Shown: piece by piece, positions 34,960 through 41,747 of the stretch
Layout: each line of letters starts with the position of its first letter
Position numbering within the stretch: position 1 is the stretch's first letter
DNA from: Hyphomicrobiales bacterium
GTDB taxonomy: Bacteria; Pseudomonadota; Alphaproteobacteria; Rhizobiales; Beijerinckiaceae
DNA: 46,515 nucleotides
Direction: 5' to 3'
NCBI GenBank assembly: GCA_003963405.1
Contig: RXIY01000037.1
Span: 1 to 46,515 of the forward strand
Made by a program: the position numbers and the translations under genes
The notes under the pieces: generated by a model
What the model was told of the DNA's origin: nothing
What the model saw: the letters and a program-made list of their open reading frames with translations, nothing else
Databases searched by the model: none

Positions 34960-35021
34960 ATCTTCGCCAAAAGAACACGAAGGCTCTCGAGTTGGTTCGC
35001 CGCTTGGGGGCCTTTCTTTTT
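34960..35021 (+). ncRNA. Predicted counter-transcribed RNA (incA-type) between repB and repC
   Basis: The repB-repC gap of repABC plasmids encodes a small antisense RNA that limits RepC synthesis and causes incompatibility. Here a promoter-like pair (34930-34958) reads into a short segment ending in a terminator hairpin (34982-35021), which predicts an RNA of about 55 to 60 nt. Position, strand and length all fit the family. The start site is an estimate, and expression is not shown by sequence. Confidence 0.65.
34982..35021 (+). terminator. Rho-independent terminator of the antisense RNA
   Basis: GGCTCTCGAG (34982-34991) pairs over ten positions with CTTGGGGGCC (35003-35012), counting G-T wobbles, around an 11-base loop. 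TTTCTTTTT follows at 35013-35021. The plus-strand orientation suits the antisense RNA rather than the rep mRNA. Confidence 0.7.
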
Positions 35022-35102
35022 GCCGTGAGTTCCGTCCTCTATTTTCATTGTTCGGGCGATTGCCGTTTCTGATCAGCGGAAGCGCCGATCGTGAACGATG
35101 AA

Positions 35103-35128
35103 GAATCCTTGGCATCTGCCAAGGATTC
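35103..35128. repeat. 26-bp palindrome, copy 1, just downstream of repB
   Basis: Arms GAATCCTTGGCA and TGCCAAGGATTC are perfect reverse complements around a 2-base centre (TC). Copy 1 lies 15 bp after the repB stop, within the repB-repC gap. An identical-armed copy is at 35381-35406. The position and symmetry fit centromere-like (parS) sites bound by RepB, although the sequence is not the GTT(N4)GC-type consensus I recall for other repABC plasmids. Confidence 0.8.
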
Positions 35129-35142
35129 ATCTCGCCATCAAA

Positions 35143-36171
35143 TTACTCTTCACGCTCACTCGCAAAAAACTTGCTCATCAACGAAGGAAGTTCTGCACTT
35201 AGAAAAGTGGCGAACGCCTCCGAACGTGACTTTTCGATCGTCAGCCTTATTTCCGACGCCGAAAACGTGGCCCGGCCGACGACTTTCCCTGCAGGAGACG
35301 AAAGGTCGAGGCCCCTGCGCGGGCTCTCAGTCCGCTTTTTCACGGACTCCAGAGCGGCGCGGAAACGATCGTCGGACACAGAATCCTTGGCAGATGCCAA
35401 GGATTCTTTCAGGCGATCCAACGCGGTCGGGTCAGCGTTGACAGCGTTTCCAAGCGCCACCCAACGAGGTCGGCCGGCCTTTGGCGCTCGGCCAATCGCT
35501 AGAATTGTTTCCACGGAAAGGGCCCGGCAAACTGCACGGAATCGGGCTAACTCAGGATCGTCGATCGCGAGGGCAGAGCGGATGTCTCGTGCCTTTATCC
35601 CCGCTTCATCCATGCGCCATGCGAAGAGAGCCTTTTCAATCCAACTAAGGTCCTGACGCGCAGAATTCTCGATTCCTTGCGCGATGACCAGTTCCCGGTC
35701 ATTAAGGCTGGCGATCACCGCCTTGACGGTTATTCCAAGTTCCTTGGCTGCCCGCCAACGTCGATGGCCGTAAACCACTTGATACCGGTCAATGGCGACA
35801 GGATGCGGCCGCACTCCGATCGGAACCTTCTGTCCTTCGTCGGAGATAAGCTTTTTGAACTCCTCAAAATCGTGATTATCATCTTCCGGCAGACGATCGG
35901 GGTAGGGCGAAGGATCGACCAACGAAGGGTCGAGTTCTCGTATGCCGCCAGCCTCGAGTTGGGCCCGAAGCCTGTCCCGCTCCTCCCGGATATCAGTCAA
36001 AGTGCGCTGAGTGGCACCGATCACGCCTGCGCCGACACGCGAAACAGGTTGTGGTGTTTGTCCGAGCCGGGGTGAACCAGAGTTAGTTTCGTCATCTGGC
36101 TGTTCGGTCAGTCCCGCGGAGAGAGCGCTGAAATTCGAGATAATAGACTTTCTAGGAGAGTGTTTGCTCAT
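35143..36171 (-). CDS. repB: Plasmid partition protein RepB (ParB family)
   Basis: RepB binds centromere sites and works with RepA to segregate the replicon. The 342-residue product has the ParB nuclease-like N-terminal boxes (IGVRPHPVAIDRYQVVYGHR, then RWRAAKELGI; ENSARQDLSWIEKALFAWRM) and a central helix-turn-helix area (GIKARDIRSALAIDDPELAR). The C-terminal RepB region follows. ATG 36171 overlaps the repA stop by 4 bp (ATGA). A perfect 26-bp palindrome is embedded in the coding sequence at 35381-35406, where it encodes ESLASAKDS. The family and operon place are secure. Confidence 0.93.
   Translation of the reverse strand: MSKHSPRKSIISNFSALSAGLTEQPDDETNSGSPRLGQTPQPVSRVGAGVIGATQRTLTDIREERDRLRAQLEAGGIRELDPSLVDPSPYPDRLPEDDNHDFEEFKKLISDEGQKVPIGVRPHPVAIDRYQVVYGHRRWRAAKELGITVKAVIASLNDRELVIAQGIENSARQDLSWIEKALFAWRMDEAGIKARDIRSALAIDDPELARFRAVCRALSVETILAIGRAPKAGRPRWVALGNAVNADPTALDRLKESLASAKDSVSDDRFRAALESVKKRTESPRRGLDLSSPAGKVVGRATFSASEIRLTIEKSRSEAFATFLSAELPSLMSKFFASEREE
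35381..35406. repeat. 26-bp palindrome, copy 2, inside repB
   Basis: The same 12-bp arms as copy 1 (GAATCCTTGGCA / TGCCAAGGATTC) surround a different 2-base centre (GA). The copy lies in the repB coding region, where it encodes ESLASAKDS. It is centred 278 bp from copy 1. Conservation of a perfect palindrome inside a gene suggests selection for protein binding. Confidence 0.8.
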
Positions 36172-37379
36172 TGCCGCCCCCAGCTCTCGGCGATCAGAGC
36201 CCGGATACTATCGTTGACAGCATCCATGGACTCTCGCGCCCGGAGAAACGTGTCGCGCCCAATTTCACCGGACTCCAGTTCATAAAGGCTACGTTTTGCA
36301 AGGCCGGCTGCCTCAATGGCGGTGCTCTCTATCGCCGTCGGCATCAATACTTCATCCGCGAAGAGCAGTCGCAACATCGACACTATTTGCGCTTGAGGCT
36401 GATCATTTGGGTCATGTCGCGTGATGAGATAACGGAAAAAGTCCTGATTCAGAGTTGCCCCTGCCTCCTTAATGACTCCAATCAAGTCACTCATCATCAA
36501 TAGGAACTGGCTCATGGAGGCGACGTCGAGCATAGCGGGGTGGACCGTGACCACTAGTCCCGTTGCCGCGTAAATCGCGCCCAGGGTCAAGAATCCCAAT
36601 GACGGCGGGGTATCCAAGATAACTACGTCATAATCGACGTCTGCTTCAGCAATTGCCAGCCGAAGGCGCTCGAAGAACAACCCTCCAGAAGAACTGCGCT
36701 GCGCCAAAATACGCGGAATCTCGTGTTCGTATTCCATAACCTCAATATTTCCCGGAATAAGATCCACCCCCGTGAAATAGGTCTTCCGAATGATATCCCG
36801 GATCGGGCGCCGAAGGTCATCATGGCGTAACGCGGCATAGATCGTCTCGTTGTCGCCGACATCCATTTCAGGCTGGGCACCAAACATCGCAGATAATGAC
36901 GCCTGTGGGTCGAGATCGATTGCTAAAACACGATAGCCGTGGAGACCAAGATAATGAGCCAAGTGCAGACTTGTGGTCGTCTTGGCGCTTCCACCCTTGA
37001 AATTCGCGATGGCCAAGACCTGAAGATGTTCGCCCGGACGTCGACGCGGCAGAAACCGCAACGCCTCCAATGGCTTCTGTTCGGCAAAGAGGCGACGTAG
37101 CTCATTTATTTGCGTGAGCGTGTAAGCCCTATGATTATTCTCGAGACGAGCCGGTATTGGCCCTTTGCCTTCAATTGACATTGTCTTCAGTGTGGAAGCG
37201 GGAATTGATGTGAGCTTCGACACCTCGTTGGTCATAAAGTTGCGGAGGCTTTTTTCGGCATGCGGGGGGTACATTCTCTGCCGTAGAGCCTGCATTTGGT
37301 TAGAGAGCACGCCGGCGTGGCGGACAATCCTCTCCGCAGGATCTTCCCGTGCTGCAAGACGTCTCGCGACTTCAACCAT
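36168..37379 (-). CDS. repA: Plasmid partition ATPase RepA (ParA family)
   Basis: RepA is the Walker-type ATPase of the repABC partition system and also represses its own operon. The 403-residue product has an N-terminal helix-turn-helix region (RNFMTNEVSKLTSIPASTLK), a deviant Walker A motif at 128-134 (IANFKGGSAKTTTSLHLAHY), and RVLAIDLDPQASLSAMFG. Later come VDYDVVILDTPPSLGFLTLG and VTVHPAMLDVASMSQFL. Length and order are normal. ATG 37379 lies 18 bp after a strong hairpin (37398-37437) in the leader. Its end overlaps repB by 4 bp. Confidence 0.94.
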   Translation of the reverse strand: MVEVARRLAAREDPAERIVRHAGVLSNQMQALRQRMYPPHAEKSLRNFMTNEVSKLTSIPASTLKTMSIEGKGPIPARLENNHRAYTLTQINELRRLFAEQKPLEALRFLPRRRPGEHLQVLAIANFKGGSAKTTTSLHLAHYLGLHGYRVLAIDLDPQASLSAMFGAQPEMDVGDNETIYAALRHDDLRRPIRDIIRKTYFTGVDLIPGNIEVMEYEHEIPRILAQRSSSGGLFFERLRLAIAEADVDYDVVILDTPPSLGFLTLGAIYAATGLVVTVHPAMLDVASMSQFLLMMSDLIGVIKEAGATLNQDFFRYLITRHDPNDQPQAQIVSMLRLLFADEVLMPTAIESTAIEAAGLAKRSLYELESGEIGRDTFLRARESMDAVNDSIRALIAESWGRQ

Positions 37380-37397
37380 CGTCGTTCCCGGCCCTAA

Positions 37398-37437
37398 CTG
37401 ACGGGTGGAAGGCGCTTTGACGCCCTCCGCCCGTCAG
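37398..37437 (-). promoter_or_regulatory. Strong hairpin in the repA leader
   Basis: CTGACGGGTGGAAGGCG (37398-37414) and CGCCCTCCGCCCGTCAG (37421-37437) match as inverted repeats at 15 of 17 positions, the other two being wobble pairs on the minus-strand RNA, with a 6-base loop. It ends 18 bp before the repA start codon. It could be a RepA operator or an mRNA structure that limits repA translation. Confidence 0.6.
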
Positions 37438-37658
37438 GGAATAGGCCACGATTCTCTCTGTAGGTCCAGCGATATTGGGTTAACAAGATATTAACGCCAC
37501 CCCGCCGAGATTAAGGCTCAGCTGGCTGCGGGTTTTTGTCTCGGCGGCTTGGGAGATATGACAGAAAGCAGCAACTCGGGGAAATACTGGGTTAGGAAGG
37601 CAACTGGTTGCGCAATGAACCTCAATTTCATCGCCAACCGGACGTGCAGAAATCTGAT

Positions 37659-37934
37659 TCAGTGCACCCATGCCTTGAGGACTTCCGCACCGGCTTCGGC
37701 CCATTGCTTGTAGGTGCCCCAGGCACCCGACATGTAGCCGCAAGCATCGGCGGCGGCCCAGAGGGTCAGGATGTTGACGCCGCGATAGCGGCTCTTCGAG
37801 GCGATATTGACGGGACGCATGATGTTGCCGGCCGAGCGGTGCCAGGGCAGGCGGAATTCGCCTGCGCCGGACTCGATTGCGGCAATGATTTGATTGGTTA
37901 TGTGCTGGTGAATGTAGAAGCGTTGCTCTTTCAT
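37659..37934 (-). pseudogene. N-terminal fragment of an ArdC-like antirestriction protein
   Basis: The 91-residue frame has the N-terminal domain of the ArdC/DUF1738 family: MKEQRFYIHQHITNQIIAAI, LPWHRSAGNIMRPVNIASKS, RYRGVNILTLWAAADACGYM, then GTYKQWAEAGAEV. There it diverges from the family (LKAWVH, stop) where RKGEK is expected. The C-terminal zinc-peptidase-like domain is missing here; a related copy of that part lies at 38589-39258. ATG 37934 is clear. ArdC binds single-stranded DNA and shields entering plasmids from restriction; this stump probably cannot, though a truncated DNA-binding domain could still bind. Confidence 0.75.
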
Positions 37935-37936
37935 AA

Positions 37937-37970
37937 CGGTTCCCCCTTGATTGGCGAGCCGCGGGAACCG
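37937..37970. promoter_or_regulatory. Inverted repeat just upstream of the ArdC N-terminal fragment
   Basis: CGGTTCCC (37937-37944) and GGGAACCG (37963-37970) are perfect reverse complements with 18 bases between. It begins 3 bp from the ArdC fragment's start codon, so it may be an operator for that gene. Confidence 0.4.
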
Positions 37971-38085
37971 AGGAATAAAGGCAGCGGAGACATTCCGGCT
38001 AGTCAGCTGGCCGCCGACGCGGTGCGAGAGCGAAGAAGGTGTTACGCCTGGCAGGTGCGCTCTGATTAAGAGATAGAGCCGGCGG

Positions 38086-38112
38086 TGCCTGATAAGCCAA
38101 GTTTATCGGACA
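38086..38112 (+). promoter_or_regulatory. Imperfect inverted repeat related to the 30.9-kb recombinase site
   Basis: TGCCTGATAA (38086-38095) and TTATCGGACA (38103-38112) are inverted repeats matching at 8 of 10 positions around the 7 bases GCCAAGT. The right arm is nearly identical to that at 30915-30923 (TTATCGGAC), and the 7-base spacing is the same. The two sites thus look like members of one family, perhaps crossover sites for a tyrosine recombinase. Confidence 0.55.
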
Positions 38113-38201
38113 TTAAAGGCTCCCGACAGGGCGGCGATTTACAGGCTGAAAGAGGCGATAAAGCGCCGGGTGATCCGCGCGAATTTCGAGCTCACGGGCG
38201 A

Positions 38202-38543
38202 TTATTCGCGGAACTGCGATGAAGGAATATCAGGGTCGGGGCGCTCGTCGTCGGAATTCGGACGGGCAGGGGGCGCGCACCTGATCGGCCTGTTTTCAAC
38301 AAAAACGGGGCCGTTGTCGCCTTCGTCGCCGAAATAATGGCCGGTTTCCTGCTCGATAAGCAGAAGCTCTTCCTCGCCCAGCCAGTGGTCGATCCAGCGG
38401 GAGACGGCGTCAATCTCGCGGACCGTGTCAGGATCGCGTGGGGCCTCGTCAAGCTGCCGCCGAACGGCAAGCCCGAGAAGATAAGTCGCCCGCTCGTCGG
38501 GGGTGAGGCTTTTGAGGCTCAAGGAAACTCCGTGCTGTCTCAC
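38202..38543 (-). CDS. Hypothetical acidic protein downstream of the ArdC relic
   Basis: The 113-residue product begins MRQHGVSLSLKSLTPDERAT and has a helical middle (YLLGLAVRRQLDEAPRDPDT, REIDAVSRWIDHWLGEEELL) and an acidic, Pro-rich tail. I do not recognise a family, but the codon pattern and regular helices look like a real protein. It follows the ArdC C-terminal relic by 45 bp on the same strand and may once have been in its operon. No other function can be suggested. Confidence 0.55.
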   Translation of the reverse strand: MRQHGVSLSLKSLTPDERATYLLGLAVRRQLDEAPRDPDTVREIDAVSRWIDHWLGEEELLLIEQETGHYFGDEGDNGPVFVENRPIRCAPPARPNSDDERPDPDIPSSQFRE

Positions 38544-38588
38544 GATGATATTTGATCGAGAAGACGGCTTCGCAAGGGAAAAGGGCGC

Positions 38589-39258
38589 TCACGCGCCCTG
38601 GAGAGAAGCGAGAAACGCTACGGCCTCGGAGGCCTTCGAAGCGGCGGTGAAGATGGCCTTCTTGTCGGCCTTGAGGACGCAAAGCCAAGCATCGAGATAC
38701 TGCGCGTGATCGGCGCGCGGCGCATCGGTGATGGAAAGATCGGCACAAAGGAACGCTGCGCCTAGTTCGGCAATGAGCTCTTCCATGGCGTAGGCCTCAT
38801 CGCCGAAGCGCTTGCCGAGCTCACGATTGCAGCGCGTCTCGGCGCTCGTCCAGTGCACGAGCTCATGCAGCTTGGTGGAGGCGTAAACTTCGGCCGGCGT
38901 GCTCTTCGTGGAGCCGATAAAGGCCTCGCGCGGGGGCAGCTGAATGCTGTCAGTCGAGGGGCGGTAATAGGCGCGGCTGCCGCCGTGATGCACGATTGCG
39001 CCGGTCTTGGCGACGAAGCTCTCGGCGGCCTCGAAGGGTTCAAGAGCGGTTGTCGGCGTCTCGGCGACGGGAAGCTCGAAGCCCTCAACCTGCTCGGCGG
39101 CAAACACCGGGCGTCGCGCGAGCGAAGAGACGGGTATCGGCCTCGGTGCTGTCGCTGTCGTCGGACGCGACGGTGATCTCCTTGTAGAAGACGACGTAAG
39201 CGGCTTTCTCGCCCTTACGGACCTGCGCGCCGGCCTCGGTCCATTGCTTGTAGGTGCC
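38589..39258 (-). pseudogene. ardC: ArdC-like C-terminal metallopeptidase part, 5'-truncated and frameshifted
   Basis: The sequence starts abruptly at GTYKQWTEAGAQVRKGEKAA in one frame and runs to RLFARATP. It then shifts by one base near 39108 (an extra G) to VFAAEQVEGFELPVAET, and continues with VASTKLHELVHWTSAET-type text (VYASTKLHELVHWTSAETRC) and EELIAELGAAFLCADLSI. HELVH is the zinc-binding active-site helix of the ArdC C-terminal domain. The N-terminal domain is gone, and the break lies exactly where an integrase fragment begins on the other strand. An 18-bp stretch (CCATTGCTTGTAGGTGCC) is shared with the N-terminal copy at 37701-37718, so the two fragments are paralogues rather than halves of one gene. 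Confidence 0.75.
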
Positions 39259-39735
39259 TTCGCCTTCGCCCGCATCAGCGCCGTCGTCACCATGCGCGTC
39301 GAGGACTACTACCCGCAAGGCAAACGCTGGTGGGTGCGGCTGCACGAGAAAGGCGGCAAACGCCACGAGATGCCGGCGCACCATAATTTAGAGGCCTATC
39401 TCGACGCCTATATCCAGGCGGCCGGCTTACAGGACCAGAGCAAGAGCCCCCTCTTCCGCTCCGCCGTCGGGCGCACCGGAGCCTTAACGGCAACGCCAAT
39501 GAACCGGATCGACGCCTACCGCATGATCCAGCGGCGGGCCGCCGATATGGGGATGAAGATCAAGATCGGCTGCCATACGTTCCGTGCGACGGCCATCACC
39601 GCCTATCTCGAAGCCGGCGGCTCGCTCGAAAACGCGCAAGCCATGGCGGCGCACGAAAGCCCGCGTACCACCAAGCTCTATGATCGGACGGGGGATGAAA
39701 TTACGCTCGACGATGTCGAACGGATTACCATTTGA
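39259..39735 (+). pseudogene. Tyrosine integrase, C-terminal fragment
   Basis: From about 39259 the plus strand reads FAFARISAVVTMRVEDYYPQ, then GKRWWVRLHEKGGKRHEMPA, and the active-site GCHTFRATAITAYLEAGGSL, ending HESPRTTKLYDRTGDEITLD. The box II His, Arg and terminal Tyr are present (HTFRATAI, HESPRTTKLYDR). The N-terminal core-binding domain and the start of the catalytic domain are missing; the box I Arg survives only as FARIS. Upstream frame is ArdC shadow. The fragment is head to head with the ArdC relic and both are cut at the same point. It is unlike the intact integrase at 31.1 kb. Confidence 0.8.
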
Positions 39736-39824
39736 AGCAGCACACAGTTGGAATGGTGGATTCGTGCGACGGAAAGACGCTTTCTTGGAGGCAAGGCCCT
39801 CGGTACAACGTCTCTCTTGATCCA

Positions 39825-41747
39825 TCAATTCAACAATTCCATTTCGACGAGGAACCGAGATGGCTCTTTATGCCAACCACGATAGCTTTCGGCACGGCTG
39901 AGGATGAGAGATTCCTTTGCTCGCGTGATAGCGACAAAGCAGTTTCGTCGTTCTTCCTCCATTTCCGGACTATCATCGCCCTTCTGACAGGCCTGAAAGG
40001 ACGGCATAATGCCCTCGGCGAGACCCATGACATAGACAACATCAAACTCCCGCCCCTTTGCACCGTGAACGGTCATCAGGGTCACTGTGTCAGGTCCGGG
40101 CGACGGTTCTTTTGAACGAAGTTGTAGCTCTTGAAGAAACTGATCAAGCGGGGCCGCGCGTCCGATGTGGCGTCCTATCTCCCGGGTAATCTCGCGCCAA
40201 GCCGCGACATCTTCAGATAGGTCATCGTATCCATCGACTTCGTGTTCATCGACAACAGACGCAAAAATTGCCACGATATCCTCGCTAACCTTTTTCGCTA
40301 TCCGAACGTCAGACACAGCTGGCTGCGCGACATCAATCAACTTTCGTGTTCTCTCGTCCAACTCCCGACCATTCGCTGCGTCGAACCATACCAGAAGGTA
40401 ACTTCGGCCCGATGATTCCGCTTCAGCTAAGACCTGAGGACCACTCAATTCCAAGCCTGTCATACGACTGAATGTGTCGACTAGGACAGCGGCGTTACGG
40501 CGATCAAGCGGACGAACGATCTGCGTGAGGAAAGCGACTAACCAACGAAATTCAGCAGACAAGAACTCATCACGGCGTTGTGCGATAACAGCCGAGACGC
40601 CTTGCGCTCCAAGAGAACTGTGGATGCGTTCAAGAAGAGCTCGGGTCCTTCCGAGAACAGCTATCGCAGCCCAATGCGCTCACCCACGAGCCGCTATCTC
40701 GGCGGCAATCCCAGCCGCCTCCTCTTCGTCGGTTCCGAAAACTCGGAGTTGCAAATGTTCATCGGCCGGAAGTTTGAGCGCCGTCTTTCCAGCAAGTAAA
40801 GGCTTTTTGTCTTTGGAGCGGGTTACATTGTATGCAACGAGTCGATTAGCGGCCTCGACGATGACCGGAGGACAACGGAAATTTGTTGGGAGCTGGACCA
40901 CATCTGCGCGAAAATCGGCACGGAAACGCTGAACCTGGCGAAAGCTTGCGCCGTTCCACTGATAAATGATCTGATCGTCATCAGCGACGGCAAAAACGTT
41001 CCTGAATTCGCTCCCCGCCATGACTCGGATAAAACGATATTGTGCATCGTTTGTGTCCTGAAACTCGTCTAGTAGCCAATATGGATGCGATCGGCGATAC
41101 CGCGCCGCAATTGCAGGAAATGTGTTGAAGAGCCGATGTGCCTCAAAGATGAGCGAATTGAAATCGAGCGCGTTGAGGCGGCGAAGCTCAGCCTCATACA
41201 AAGCATAGGCCATGGCTACGCGCTGGCTATCCCTGTATTTCGCAAGCGCCGTTTCGGCTCCTTCTGGTGCAACTAGTCGCGTTTTGAGTCGATCGATTAA
41301 TGGCAAATGCCGGACGTCATCGCTTGTCAGATCACTACCGTCGCGTCGTGCGTATCGAAGCGCATCCTCGAAAACTGCCTTGCGATCGTCTTCAAGGGCG
41401 TAGATCGAGAAATCTGGCTTTATGCCAATATGCACTCCATGTTGACGAAGAACTTGACCGCAGAAACTATGGAAGGTCCCCACGAAGGTTCTCTCTTCAA
41501 GACCAGGGGCAAGGGCGGAAATTCGCTCCTTCATCTCGTCCGCGGCCTTGTTTGTGAACGTTAGCGCTAGAATGCGAAAACTCTGACCCTTTGACCCCTC
41601 CAACAAATGGGCTATCCGGCATGTCAACACCTGCGTTTTGCCGGACCCCGGCCCAGCGAGGACAAGTACGCTGCCTTGATCCCAGAGGACTGCCTGCCGC
41701 TGGATACCGCTTAGTTTGTTTATTGCTGCGTCCAAGGGGCTATTCAC
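39825..41747 (-). pseudogene. UvrD-like helicase (GajB-like), one in-frame TGA
   Basis: The reading frame starts at ATG 41747 and shows superfamily 1 helicase motifs: Walker A LVLAGPGSGKTQVLTCRIAH, ILALTFTNKAADEMKERI, FVGTFHSF, WLLDEFQDTNDAQYRFIRVM, ADDDQIIYQWNGASF and PTNFRCPP. At 40682-40680 it has a TGA, then continues in the same frame with AHWAAIAVLGRTRALLERIH and motifs V/VI, VTLMTVHGAKGREFDVVYVM and EERRNCFVAITRAKESLILS, to 39825. Without the TGA it would be a 640-residue helicase. It overlaps the OLD-nuclease gene's end by 8 bp, the arrangement of Gabija systems. Lost by a nonsense change or by sequencing error; the two pieces might also fold separately. Confidence 0.8.

Noticed and set aside
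35103-35406. Palindrome pair as transcription terminators
   Set aside because: Copy 1 could form a hairpin after repB, but there is no T-run, and copy 2 lies inside a gene, so a protein-binding site is the better reading.
37480-37743. 87-codon minus-strand ORF between repA and the ArdC stump
   Set aside because: It begins inside the ArdC fragment in another frame and lies in the repA promoter region; no motif or ribosome site supports it.
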